Positions 34,600 through 46,468 of a stretch of 64,000 nucleotides of DNA are shown one piece after another. A model generated the notes under the pieces. It did not search any database, was not told the origin of the DNA, and was given only the letters and a program-made list of their open reading frames with translations. Within the stretch, counting starts at the first letter, position 1; each line of letters starts with the position of its first letter. Source of the DNA: Stenopsyche tienmushanensis (Eukaryota; Arthropoda; Insecta; Trichoptera; Stenopsychidae). The stretch covers positions 2,294,001 to 2,358,000 of the forward strand of contig WACJ01000521.1 of the NCBI GenBank assembly GCA_008973525.1, read 5' to 3'. Both the position numbers and the translations under genes were made by a program.

Positions 34600-34724
34600 G
34601 TGTTTTATTGGGCTCAAAAATTTCGCGAAGGTCTGAAATTCGTTAAAGAGTCTGCTGGAAAAGCGATGGCTACAGTATTTTGGGACTCGAAAGATATTTT
34701 ATTGATTGATTGACTCCCTCTGAG
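34600..34724 (+). mobile_element. Mariner transposase fragment
   Basis: The plus-strand frame reads VKESAGKAMATVFWDSKDIL followed by LID at about 34642-34711. This matches the segment around the second catalytic aspartate in mariner transposases (VFWD followed by ILIDYL). It is a short relic with no intact open frame and runs directly into the dispersed repeat at 34725. Confidence 0.7.
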
Positions 34725-34997
34725 GGAGCTTCCATAATCGAATAAATCATAAAAAAATGATGCAAAAAGCCCTAAAAGAGGAAGAAATGGCCACAAGGTT
34801 TGTGTGTTCATCCGGTCCGCTTTTCGGACCGCTGATATTACGCTTATAAGCACCTCGCGATTGGACGCCATACCCGAACATATCTGCAGAACGATTAAGA
34901 ACTCTCATTACAAAACAAAATTGTCCGAAGAAAACTGATCGGGTGGGTTGTTTAAATTTTACAATCGATCGAAAATATTGTTGTCTTTATTTTATTA
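34725..34997 (+). repeat. 270-bp dispersed repeat, left arm of a large inverted pair
   Basis: Together with 37057-37330 this forms an inverted repeat with a spacer of about 2.06 kb. Shared landmarks are AAAAGAGGA followed by GAAATGGCCA, TTCGGACCG or a variant, GAACATATCTGCAGAACGAT or a variant, AACTCTCATTA, and GGGTTGTTTAAATTTTA near the end. In the forward frame it reads like KRGRNGHKVC and later IPEHI followed by TIKNSHYKTKLSEE. The same frame is better preserved in the right arm. Confidence 0.7.
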
Positions 34998-37056
34998 AGA
35001 GCTAAGAAAATAAGGATTAAACAATTTTGTATGTATTATAAAAATGGACAGAGCCAATCAGTATTGATTTCTTTGCACTCCCTTGTTATGGTCCTGCTTA
35101 AATGAAAACGAATAATTACGCGTTGCGCAACAGAGGATGCTACTTTTCGCTTTCATTCTTGTTGAATCCCTTCGTACATATTGAAATATAGTCGGTAATT
35201 ATTATTCTATTTTAAAACATCACATTTTTCCGATACGTGCCTGTTTCCAACAACCATGAACGTCTTCTTGTGATTCTTAAACGCTTGATTAATCATTTAA
35301 GCGTCCATGAAATGCCATATATAAACGCTTAGAGGCACATGAAAACATCGGCATTAAGCTAACGAGTAACGATTAATTATAATAATGGTCATTAGTAGTA
35401 CAAAAAGATATCCTTCACTTACCGAAGTTCTCGGCGTGTAAACTCACAATGAAAATTCAATTCAAGCAAATAAACATTTTGTGTATCGATCGCCTTCATA
35501 ATTTCATCCCCCTTTATCGAGCAGACCTCCATATCAATTCATTATTTTTTTAATCAAGCTAATATGTCAGCCTGCCTTTTATCATTTTGTTTTTTCGTGT
35601 GTAGAGCTCGTAAAGTCTCTCGCTCGGTTATAAAATTCTTTTTATCTCGATGCAAACTAATAACTTCAAATTTCATCATCAAATTCCAATCTTCTTATGA
35701 GCCCTTATAATGACTCGCAAATGCTTCGTTCTTAAAGAATTCCACTCGTTATTTCCACTTGGAAACGTAATTGAAAATAAAACCGAAATGAAAATAATAA
35801 AAATTGGAAGCTCTGATAAATGCTATGCAAGCATTTCATTATTAGTTAGTACCACATGAAGATACGGAATTTCAGTTAGTTAAAGATTTTCACTTACTTT
35901 TTTTCGTATAAATTCAAATTGGAATATAACCCAGTCAAATCGGAAAATAAGAGTTCAAAAATGATGTGTTTTATGTGACAATAGGTAAAGAACTGTCTGC
36001 ACAACATTCAGCAAAGCTTTCAATGCATTTGATGCAAAGAGTTCATGACTATTATATGGTAGACAAATAAGGACATAATACATTATTTCTTCTTAAAATT
36101 GGGAGAAGTTATTATGGCTGAATCGTATTGTTGCGTCGATTAGTAAGCCCGCACATGCTGCGGGCGCACTCGAGTGATTCAGTAAGAGTATGCCCGCACA
36201 TGTTGCGGGCAGCGATCCTTAGCGTTTCATTTTCGCTAATCACATTTATAAATTTAAATAAAAAATATTTGAATTACGGATTCAGACTCTAAACCAGAAG
36301 CCATCAAATATTTTTGCTACCCAGCCAATAAAACAAACACAATGTTAATTAAAAATTTGTTGGTATTGGGACAATGACGCCACTTCCAAAAAGTATATGA
36401 GGTGTTACATAAACATAGATACTTTAACTAGGCAAACGCCTAGTTAAAAACATCAAAAATCTCCCGGAACTGAACCGAAAACCGAAAAACCGTAATTTTT
36501 CCTGGAATGAACCGAAAATAACAGTTCGAAGCCCAATTTCAAATGTCAATGGTAGATGATAGAAACGACTAACAATAAAAAATAATTATTAACAACGAGG
36601 AAAAACTAATTTATCAGCTCATCTAGGATAATATAATTTATAACAATAGTTGCTTCATTGAAACCCTTACAAGAAAAGATATATGAGAGATTAATGAAAT
36701 TATTATCAAAAATTTGAATGGGGAATTTTTTTTTCAAATCCGAAGTCTGGATTTGAACATTGAACCTATAAATTTTTTATTTGATTATTTTTTCCACACA
36801 AAATCATGGCCGTAACAAGAGCGTGGTAAAGCAGGCGCCCGCCACGGGCGCAGTTGGGCTTGGGGCGCAAAACACAGAATACCGACCCGGTCGAGAGTTA
36901 CGCATGTATGTATTTTATTTTACTCGACCATTCTACTTTACATTAAGCAACACTGATTGACTCTGTCCGTTTTTATAATATGTACTAAGTTGTCTAATCC
37001 CTTTTTTTCTTCGTTATCGCTCAAATACTGGACCGACTCAGTCGGCATAAGCCCGC
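34998..37056. other. Spacer between the two inverted arms
   Basis: AT-rich DNA with no exon recognised. Three hairpins stand out: GCCCGCACATGCTGCGGGC at 36147-36165, TGCCCGCACATGTTGCGGGC plus one A at 36191-36211, and GCGCCCG-CCA-CGGGCGC at 36835-36851. Around 36470-36535 AACCGAAAACCGAAAAACCG followed by CAGTTCGAAGCCC resembles the mini-element at 40465-40523. Confidence 0.45.
36147..36211. repeat. Two consecutive GC hairpins
   Basis: Two near-identical hairpins with 7- and 8-bp stems (GCCCGCA/TGCGGGC and TGCCCGCA/TGCGGGCA), each with a five-base loop, are separated by 25 bases. A perfect CACTCGAGTG palindrome lies between them at 36168-36177. Confidence 0.7.
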
Positions 37057-37330
37057 AATAAAATAAAGACAACAATATTCTCGACCGATTATAAAATTTA
37101 AACAACTCACCCGATCAGTCTTCTTCAGACAGCTTCGGTTCATAATGAGAGTTTGTAATCGTTTTGTAGACATGTTCAGGTATGGCATCCGATCGCGAGG
37201 CGCTCATTCGTTTCATATCAGCGATCCGAAAAACGGACCGATTGAGCATACAAACCTTATGGCCATTTCGTCCTCTTTTAGGTGGTTTTATGCGACATTT
37301 TATATGATCTGTACGATCACGGAAACAACG
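37057..37330 (-). repeat. 270-bp dispersed repeat, right arm of a large inverted pair
   Basis: Reverse-complement partner of 34725-34997. On the minus strand an open frame (37115-37336) reads PPKRGRNGHKVCMLNRSVFR and later IPEHVYKTITNSHYEPKLSE, ending in a stop. The frame agrees with parts of the left arm and of the copies at 46130-46290 and 20830-20945. This suggests a decayed protein-coding piece of an unidentified element rather than random sequence. Confidence 0.65.
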
Positions 37331-37569
37331 TAGCATCTAGACACTTTCTATTATAGTATTTTATAACAGTAACTGCCATTTATGCGATAAATTGGGTACT
37401 TTTGGGACTATTTTGTATATTATTTTAAAACATACAGCAACGGCGCTATGTGTCATACAGTGCATGCCACGATGGACATTCTGCACGAACGATTTCTTCC
37501 TTTGGGTCTTTCTTAAATAGCAGGTCTATGCATATAAATCGCGAACAATTGATTGCCTTAAAGTCAACA

Positions 37570-37720
37570 TAATGCAAATTCAGTCAGATTTAAGCGACAA
37601 AGTCATCAAAAATTGGACCTCCCGAATACGCGCCATCAAGCAAAACCGCGGCGGACATTTGAACGACGTTATATTTCATGTTTAATGCCATAAAATATTC
37701 TATCGAATAAAATAAGAATT
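37570..37720 (+). mobile_element. DDE transposase C-terminal-like fragment, copy 1
   Basis: The plus-strand frame SDLSDKVIKNWTSRIRAIKQ followed by NRGGHLNDVIFHV resembles the C-terminal region of insect DDE transposases, which often end with a helix and GGHFEHLL-like motif. The same sequence recurs at 48255-48375. Only a relic remains. Confidence 0.55.
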
Positions 37721-39540
37721 GAATGACAATGTTGACAATATCTTTCAAATTAAATGGAAACATTTTTATCTTCAGGATCGTGATATTTGAACAAATTTTT
37801 ATTATGCCCTGTGTATACATTTTCATTTATCACTTAACCGATTTGAAGCGCTGAATAAATTAGTGTCATATCTGATGGCTTAATATTTCTTTTGTGTCAA
37901 TTCGACATTATTACAATAATATCCACCCTTATTTGCTTCCACGGGGTCTCTAAAAAATTAGACCGGGCCTTGAATGTTCCATTAACAATGGGGTTAATAA
38001 ATCACCCGACTTATCATTGGATCGGGTCGAACGTATAATGAGGTCGGGGTGAAGGATTCTTAATAATTTTTCGATTTTTCGAAAGAAAAATGAATATGCC
38101 TCAAGTATTTTGAGCGATCTTTCCGCGTATTTATAGACAAGTTTAACATTGAACCATTTAAAACCCATTATAAACTAGGACGTTTATATTTATGATCGAT
38201 TCAGGGTTGTCGAGCTTGTGTGAATATATATTTAGAATGTGCATAATGTCAATCTATTTGCAATGTGCTCATATATGATGCAAACAATTTGATGTTAAAA
38301 AACAGTAGAAATCGATTATAATTCAAATATAGCTTGGCAAAATATTATCAACCCTTAAATATATGGTATTTATGTGTGCAAAAAATATTTTATTTGGTAC
38401 TTGTTGCTTTCCAAATAATAATATGAGCTAATTTATATTAATACAAATAGTTCTTGAATTATTTCAATGTATACCTTTTTTTAAAAATGTTTTGAAAATG
38501 CCTCCAGGATGCACGCTCGTCGTCATGTCCTGATTAATTACGAATGTTTACATGTTTTTATTGAATAATATGTCACTTTGAATGGAGACGATTTGAAATG
38601 CTTCCATAAAAATATCTTCCAGAGGCCACTATTTAACACTTGTCAACATTGTGACGAAGCAGCGACACGAAGACAACTGCGTAACGTCGGTCAGGTTTCG
38701 GTGTATGTTTATTGGTGATGTAAAGGTCAATATTGAAGAAAATAGGGAACATGTGCCCGAGGTGCCGCCACTTTACCACCCTCGCCGCCACTGAGGGGGC
38801 TAGTCTACACCCCAAACACCCTCCGATATTTTTACATCCATATAAGGGGGTCAACCAGTGGCGGACGCCTCCCAATCTTCCAAAATATTCAATGCCAAAA
38901 GATAAGTCATCGCTTGAGAATTAACAACCCTCTATTATTGTCACATAAAATATAAGCGTTATGAAACATAATATGTATGAATAATAATTTCATTACGGTC
39001 AGCGAAAACAACTCTGATGCAATCGATGATGCCACTGGACATCAAACTATCACCGATGGCTGATGATCGATGACTGAAATCTGATTGAGGATTGAAGGCA
39101 CCTTCGATAGTATTTCATAACATGTCAAATATATTCCGGATTAAAAAAAGCAAACCTTATCCAAAACAACTTAAATTATCAGACTATAATGCAATGATTT
39201 TATCTGCATACGAGTGTCATCTAGAATGTAAAGGTTTCCTGAGGCATTCTTCCGAATATAATTAAGTAAAAATGCATTCGGATCCGTATTCGTGTATTGC
39301 GTGCCATTTTTAATACGCTTTTGCGTTAATTACGAGATGAATCCGGAATTTGGGAAGATCGTGTATACCTGCGTCCAAGACTATCGGTCGACTCTGCATT
39401 ATATTCTGCGCGGGAAAGTTGCGGGGGAAAAAGTTGAATTAGTTATTTATATAGCTTTATTAAATTTCTCAGCATTTTTTTTCAGACGTGGGAAATAAGA
39501 GAAAAATCGGAAACAAGACAATCAATTAAAATAAAATATG
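37721..39540. other. Intergenic DNA without recognised gene
   Basis: No exon is supported. A GC-richer patch at 38750-38890 (CCCGAGGTGCCGCCAC and GTGGCGGACGCCTCCCA) probably belongs to a repeat, as the two short open frames crossing it on opposite strands match no family. Confidence 0.4.
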
Positions 39541-39546
39541 AATACT

Positions 39547-40211
39547 AGGGTCATCTAGAAAATAAAGTTACAAGGGCTTCTTAGGTCAGGTTATTATTTT
39601 TCTTTCAAAGTTGGCGCACTCGGCGTGTAGGGGGGATCCTAACGATCAATTCGTTTGGTCTCGCGTGTTTGTCGGCCATTTTGTACAGTCACAGTAAATT
39701 CTTCCGATGGAGAGATCCTCGCGCAACATGTCATGAAGCGGGAGACCATCAGTGATTTCTGGCGAACTTGAAGACCTTCATGAAGAATTTCCTGACATTT
39801 CTCGAAATCTACTTGACGACATTATGCCAGAAAACGGGGATGAAACGTGGGTATGTCACTATACCCCAGAATCCAAAAAGAACTGGTGGCGGAGGTCTAT
39901 GACACTGGCATACAAAAGTTGATACTAGAAATTCCTTTCCAAAAACTGTCCTAAACACGATACGCAAAATAAAATCACATGATTTTAAATCTGAGTGGGG
40001 AAAAAATGTAGAAACAAAATGTCGAGCCAGACTCGACATAGGACCGCAAAGAGTTAAGAAACAAATTTCTTTAATAAAAAGGGGATTAAAAAAACTTATA
40101 GGAGAGGTGGAAGTTATTTATTAATAATAAAGGCGATTATATTTTATATAGACTTGGGTAAAAATTGAAATGAAGAAATAATGGTAATGGATTTCTTTCG
40201 GAATAACCTAA
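39547..40211 (+). mobile_element. Mariner element relic with transposase fragment
   Basis: The left end CTAGGGTCATCTAGAAAATA is similar to the right end read in reverse complement, TTAGGTTATTCCGAAAGAAA followed by TCCATTAC. The right terminus matches that of the element at 6734-7404, and TA flanks both sides. Inside, the plus strand reads SGRPSVISGELEDLHEEFPD followed by ISRNLLDDIMPENG, then DETWVCHYTPESKKNWWRRS. These are the helix-turn-helix tail and the segment with the first catalytic aspartate (DETW) of mariner transposases. Stops and frameshifts break it and the C-terminal half is missing. Confidence 0.75.
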
Positions 40212-41327
40212 TATATGTTAATAAATTACATTAATTTGTATCAACATTGGTGGTAGCATTTGAAAATATTCATCTTCTATAAAATGTAGTGCCGATATTA
40301 GGTGTAAATTATATTATCGCCATTACATGCGTATTTTAAATTTGATAATATTGAAGTAAAAGATTAGAAGCATAGAAATATGATGTTACAGTCACATGCT
40401 GAATAAATAATGTCATCAATGACAATGTAACATGAACAAGAAAATATTTTTATAAGATGATCAACAGCAAAGCTTCGAACCGGAACGAAAACCGATATAA
40501 ACATATAACGGTTCAAAGCCCTGATTTTTACTATATTACATAATAGATAAATTAATTACATCATTTACTTGACCTCAACAGGTCGGAACGATTCATAATA
40601 TGCGTCATCCGACTGTTATAGTATTTCGTATCGGATTCTCCACAAATCCTATTAATATTTCAAATAGGGATGACGAAAATATCAAGGTGAAATTTCAACA
40701 ACCCTTTTAACAGTATCGTAAGCGTTTCTTTGAAAGTGGATAGTTTCCACGAACCGCCATCGACGCCAGATTATTATCGCAGACATTATCGAAAGTAGTA
40801 AAGTCGTGGAATGGTAGGGCGAAGCCACGTACATATTTTGTAAGGTGTAATTTCGCGCGTGTATCATCACGCCATACTTCTTCGTAGTCATAAAAAAAAC
40901 CCCAACTTACTAACTCGAACTCGAATGCGAAAAAATTGCAAATAAATCGCTGTCGTTATGTGTTTTTAAGCACTCCCCCCAGAAAGCCGTTTAATAAATC
41001 GATATGAGAGAATAGCGTAGTGTTTTGTTTCAACTGCTGCAATAGCTATTAGGATATATCACATGAACGTTCGGAACGCATAGATGAGAATTAAAACATC
41101 ATAACTTTAACAAATCAGAATAAATTCAATCTAAATAATGTACACTACATCCCATATATACTTTGCCCATTGCCATTTTAAACATTGAATTGCCTCGTCC
41201 TGATCTGAATTTGATCTGAAGTAGGTTTGTCAATTTCAAATAGTCGAACTTGTAAAATATTGCACAGAAACGGTCGATCATTGACAAACTGATATTCCGA
41301 ATCTTCATGTGTAACTACGTAATATTA
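40212..41327. other. Intergenic DNA with a mini inverted-repeat element
   Basis: No gene is recognised. The only clear feature is the 59-bp inverted-repeat unit at 40465-40523. Confidence 0.4.
40465..40523. mobile_element. 59-bp hAT-like mini inverted-repeat element
   Basis: It starts CAGCAAAGCTTCGAACCG and in reverse complement starts CAGGGCTTTGAACCG, so its termini are inverted repeats with a CAG start. Between them lies AACGAAAACCGATAT. A related arm (AACCGAAAACCG and CAGTTCGAAGCCC) is at 36470-36535. No obvious 8-bp target duplication is visible, so the hAT assignment is tentative. Confidence 0.45.
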
Positions 41328-41935
41328 TACAGATGTTTTGCACATGGATCAACAATTTTGTTTTTGCGAGTTAAGGGATTATTTTGCTACGTTTCACACA
41401 TAAGCCTTATGTCCTAAATGTCAGGGTTGTCGAATAAGAATATTTTTGAATATTAATATATTTTGAAAAATTACCCAAAATTTCACCTTTAAATCATCAT
41501 AACTTTTTAATCTGTGGTCGTAATAGCACAAAATAACTGGTTTTGAATTTTGCAATGTATATTTGATCTAAATAAATCATCATTCTATGCAATTGTTATA
41601 AAGAAAAAATACTTCTGAGCTTCCAAAGTCACAAAAAAAGTGTAAATGAATGAGAAATGTCAACTTCTAAATTCTGTAAACGAAAAACTAACAACTATTT
41701 TAAACTCAGTTTAATTTTAAAAAGTTCTCTAGATTCCCTTGTGGTGTTAGGTCTGGAGACCGTGCAAACCACGGAATAGGGCACGTTCGCAGACAATGAA
41801 ATCCACTGGTATCAGGTTTGGTGACCGTGCGAGCCGCAGAATAGGGCACATTCCTAGATAAAGAAATCGAAAATTATGTGTGAAACATAGCAAAAGACTC
41901 TACTAACCCCTAAAAAAATGTTGTCAGTCCCTGTA
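41328..41935. mobile_element. Second copy of the inverted-repeat element with transposase-tail fragments
   Basis: The left end TACAGATGTTTTGCACATGG and the right region (ACTAACCCC, then TTGTCAGTCC) match the ends of 5124-6673. The internal order also matches: GTTTCACAC, CGACAACC-like sequence, AAAATTTCACCTTTAAATC, TTTTTAATCTGTGGTCGTAA, then GAGCTTCCAAAGT. Two tandem copies of the 60-70 bp transposase-tail module follow at 41735-41870. It has no coding capacity of its own. Confidence 0.7.
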
Positions 41936-42429
41936 TATATCTGTATTTGCATATTTTGCTTAGATGCTTTGTAAAAAATAATACCCAATGACGAAGCAGA
42001 TGATACAAAAAAGGCAATTTCAAAAGATGATCTAAGGTAAATAAAATCAAGTTAATATCCCTTCATTTAACAAATGATATTATACACTTCTAGTTCTAAT
42101 TACTATATTATGCCATTAATCAATTATTTATAGCATACATGATAGCTTTAAAATTATATTTAGACATTTTCTATAGATAAATTTCTATAAATAAATTGTA
42201 TATTCATAACTCCTACGTAGAAGCAGAAATGGAAAATAATACGTCAACTAATGAATCATCAATAATTGAAGAGAGTAAATTCTACAATACAATCCATGTA
42301 GAATGCTCATTATTAAAGAAGGAATAAAATGTTTTAAATATGTTAGAAGATAAGTTTTTAAATACAAATCAAAACATTTAAAAAAATCAAAAATGAATCT
42401 CCCAGAGCTGAATCAAAAACATGATTCTT

Positions 42430-42700
42430 AAAAATACGAGGGTAGTCCGGTAGAACGTTTTCAGCGAATTTGTAACCATGTAAAAAATTAGTCATCGTTA
42501 TGTGATACAATAATTTTATTTGGAAGGTCTCAGTACAACCAATATCAAAGCTAAGCTAGGTTCTACTCTGAGGAAGTCTGCTCCTTCATTTTCAATAATA
42601 AATCATTAGGTGGCAGAGTTTAAACGAGGCCGTACGAGTTGCTAAGATGAACATCACAATGGTCGACCGAAATATTGCAACGTTTGATTGCTATTTTAAG
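42430..42700 (+). mobile_element. Mariner transposase N-terminal relic
   Basis: The plus-strand frame reads AKLGSTLRKSAPSFSI at about 42551-42598 and, after a stop, VAEFKRGRTSC with DEHHNGRPK at about 42609-42669. This is the N-terminal helix-turn-helix pattern of mariner transposases (WVAEFKRGRTS, then GRP). The rest of the element is not preserved. The start of the element may lie near 42430 (GGGTAGTCCGGTAGAACG). Confidence 0.65.
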
Positions 42701-43512
42701 GAGATCGATGGTTCTCAGTATAAACAGGTTATCGAAGTTATTAAACGTTGCTGCGAAAAGTATAACAAAAGATCTTCATCAGTTCAACTCTTGTCTTCAT
42801 CTATCCAATTTATCATTTTTTCCTTTTGGTTAAAGTTGACAATACAGTTCCGGCGATATTTTGCAATTATGTCTTAAAATAACTTCATTATATCATCAAA
42901 TATACATAGTCGCCATCCTGTATTTCATAATTATCTATAAATTAAATATAAATAATCTCAAGAGCAAATACACCTTAAATAAACAATTTTATAGAAACAT
43001 TAAAAGTGTTTAAACAGAACAAAGGATATGACAAAGAGTTTATCTATAATTTACACCAATCTGATAAGGACTTATTATAATATTCTATTGCATCGTAAAA
43101 ATGCAACAAATATTTCAGCTTCTTGTAAACATCAAAAAAATCAATGAAATAAACAAACATAGTTGATAAAATGGTTTTTTTCCATCAATATTACTCCAAT
43201 TATGGTGTGATACAAATACAAAAACATCTATAACGAAAACAGCTCTTTCCGCAACTGTTGATAGGTGGCGATAATAACAATGTATCTTCAAGGAAAGTAA
43301 CCTAATAAATATTAACAATCTGCTATTGAAAATAGAATTTATTTATTTATCAAAAAGATCTTCAATTAACACTAAAAAACATGTTTTGCTAACAAATTAT
43401 TAAATATGCTAAACAAAAATAACAATCTCATATAAAAAAAATAACATATTATTCGAGTTACTGCTTATTATTTGATACACATTTCATTGCTTTTTTGTAA
43501 ATGTAAAGTTAT
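42701..43512. other. AT-rich spacer downstream of the APIP gene
   Basis: Probably contains the 3' UTR of the minus-strand gene that ends at 43513. Nothing else is recognised. Confidence 0.4.
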
Positions 43513-44828
43513 TTACGGTTCTTTTTCAGGGTCAAGTCCCAATTTTTTCATTTCCACAGCCATTTCAAACAAATAATCATAGCATTCAGTCCTGAAATTA
43601 CAAAAAAATACCATATTTTAAATAACAATTCTAGAATTTTAATATAAATTTTTATATAATTCAACCTACATAGTTTTAGCAGCTTGCCAACTATCGCCCC
43701 ATACGTAAACGCCGTGTCTTCTGACTAGTATAGCACTGGTACCGGGATAAGCCTGCAGAGCTTCCGCCATACTGGATGCAAGATCTTTCTCAAAAGGCGT
43801 GTTTTCAATAATGGGAACGACAAGTTTTTCATCGTATCGAAGATTCCTGTTCAACGATTGGTCTTTAATGCCCTAAATGCATTAAAACCACAAATAATAA
43901 AATTGTTAAATTGCGATTAAATTCATTTTATGATAAAATACCTTTATCATTTCTTGGTGTGTAATCCGAAATTCATTCCCGGGCCAAAGTAAGGTGGCTC
44001 TGACCGCATGCGGAGAGTGCGTATGAATAACCGCACCTGCATTTCTTTGGGTATACGCCAACATAAACAAGGGGGTGCATTGACTCTTTTTCAACCTTTA
44101 AAATATGATTTTACATGGTTGTTTTACAAATATTCATTCAAACTTCACCATTATACGCCGGGCGATGAAAGCGTAAATATATGCTATAGGATAGTTTTTA
44201 AAAAATTACATTTTTTCAGGTGGAGGCAATTCCAAGTCTTCATTATTTATTGTCTGCACAAACATATCGTCTGGTTTCATACGCTCTTTTTGAACGCCAG
44301 ATGGAGCTATGTAGATTTTTTCCCTGTGATATTAAAAAAAAGATAAAATTTGTTTTGATAAATAGTCAAATACATCTATGTACACTTAAAAGTGTATTAA
44401 TACGCAATATATGACATACCCAAGCTTTATAGAAATTCCACCACCAGTCCCAGTTACCCAGCCCAAGTGATAAAACTGATTGCATAGCTTCGGTATCAAA
44501 TTACGGGGATGTTCATCCTAAATAAAAACATAGTGTAAATGACTATTATGAGATATTTAGAAATCAATATTGTTTTGATTCTTAACGTTCTGTTACTTTT
44601 GGAAAGAATATTAAATTAATTTTAATAGTATATTTCAGTGTTTTAATATTTTCCTGCATTAAATCTATAATTGATGTATCAAAATAACTCAAATGACCTC
44701 TATTTATCAATATTTTAAGGTTATATTTTTAAAACAGGACTGATAAAAAAATAGTAGCAAATAAAATAAAATTCTTGTTGTTATTAAACATTTGGTAATA
44801 ATCATACTTCAGTAAAGTTATTTTCCAT
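43513..44828 (-). CDS. Apip: Methylthioribulose-1-phosphate dehydratase (APIP/MtnB), complete
   Basis: Six exons in transcript order: 44808-44828, 44420-44517, 44210-44323, 43942-44095, 43670-43872, 43513-43591. They sum to 669 bases, 222 aa (human APIP 242). The tiny first exon encodes MENNFTE and joins in phase to [20 protein letters not shown]. Diagnostic pieces follow: [11 protein letters not shown] (28-38), [12 protein letters not shown] (44-55), KSQCTPLF with Cys84, AVIHTHS with the zinc-binding His102 and His104, THQEMIKG with Glu126, [14 protein letters not shown], and [11 protein letters not shown] with the third zinc-binding His182. All catalytic residues of the class II aldolase fold are present. 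The enzyme dehydrates 5-methylthioribulose-1-phosphate in the cytosolic methionine salvage pathway; in mammals it also restrains inflammatory cell death. All junctions have consensus splice sites. Confidence 0.96.
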
Positions 44829-46468
44829 TATTTCGGAGACGCAATTGCAACGACTCGACAGTCAACAACTCTTATCTTTTGATCAGTACTGTCATGTAGT
44901 AAACAAGCGGTCAAACGTCAATTGCTTTATTTATTAGACTAAAGAGAAAAAAATATGACCATATCTCTGGAATAAATTTAATAAATTGCACTGGAATTAA
45001 AAGAGGAGATAAGAAAAATATTGTTATTGGCATACATTATTAAAGATAATTTATTTTTATATATGACTTTTTAATATAATAAGTTAAGTTTGAATTTAAT
45101 TTTATGCTACAGAATGAAATCATAAATACATTTCCAGTAGGAATCTTACATGCCTGAAAACATTTATGGTATCAATATATCCTAGTTAGAATTTATGGTT
45201 TTATATTGAATATATTCCAAATAGAATTACTTATTTCAAAAATTCAGATACAAATTCTGTTCAAATCTTATGTAAAAGCTTTTTTTTTTAAAATATTTGT
45301 TACTGTATATACATATCAGCAAATATTTTTTCATCGACAATGTTTTTCAGTTTAAACAGTCTGTGTACTCAACTTTTTCATTCATTCATGTCATCATAAT
45401 TCTCTTTATTATAATAATACTGGAAAAAAAACCAGATAAATATCTCTGAATATGGAATGTTTTAGATATATAATAAATCTTACTTCTTATTAATACCAGA
45501 TATGCAATACAAATATACATACTATAAATCAATATGGTTACATATTTAAGGTGATCTATTGATAATTCTCGATAAAAAAAGCCAGCTTTACTGCACTTAT
45601 TCGCTCTTAATCTTCGTCATTTCCTTCTTATAACTCCATGCATTGATTATGAAAAGAAAGGTGCCTATTCAATGATTTTGAGCGTTGATTAATATATGGG
45701 ATCAGCTTCTAAGGCGGCGTTTCCTGCGTCAACACCTTTAATATCTCCGGTAAAGGTCAAAATACTGATCTCTTTGATGATATTTTGAATATATTTTCAT
45801 CATTAAAGTAATCATCAAGAACGGAGTCTTGATGATTACTTTTACTTAATTTTATCATACAACTCCAAATATCCAGCGAACTTGACTAAACGTCTAAAAT
45901 ATAAATTTAATATGGAAAAATAAAAGGAAAATATTTATTTATTTCATATACACAGCCCAATATTCAAACAGTACGTTTACTATTTGAGGCACCCATAGGT
46001 AATGTCGTTTTTCGATGCACCATCTTCAAAATATTCACATTTTAGTAAGAAGAGCAGTAAAGATGTGCAGAGCCACAATAAAGATATGAAGCGTCCATGA
46101 CAAGTATCTAACTTTTCCCTCTCCCCTCCGAAAATCCAATTTTTTTGTTTATTTGTGTAAAAATGGTCAGTGTCTAACAGGTCCACTTTTCGAATCGCTA
46201 ACATGACGAATAAGCGCCGCACGATCGAATTCCATACCTGAGCATGTCTACAGTACGATTTCGAACTCTCATTACAAAACAAAGTTGTCAAAAGAAGAAA
46301 GAAATTCAGATTATTTTCAGTCATATCCCGGTGGATTTTACGAGAAGCGCATTGGAGATTCAAACGAAATGTGGCAGACGATGATAGATAATATAGAAAA
46401 TTATTTTGTATAACAAAAGTTCAAGAGTTTAAGAAAAATTATTTTGAAACACATTGAAAAAAACAACA
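44829..46468. other. Spacer between APIP and the zinc-finger gene
   Basis: AT-rich with no exon found. The left edge is the APIP promoter and 5' UTR. A copy of the 270-bp dispersed repeat lies at 46130-46290. Confidence 0.45.
46130..46290 (+). repeat. Fragment of the 270-bp dispersed repeat
   Basis: AAAAATGGTCAGTGTCTAAC is followed by GGTCCACTTTTCG and CATACCTGAGCATGTCTACA, then GAACTCTCATTACAAAACAA and AGTTGTC. These match in order the repeat at 34725-34997. The best frame again gives IPEHVYSTISNSHYKTKLS. Confidence 0.65.
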
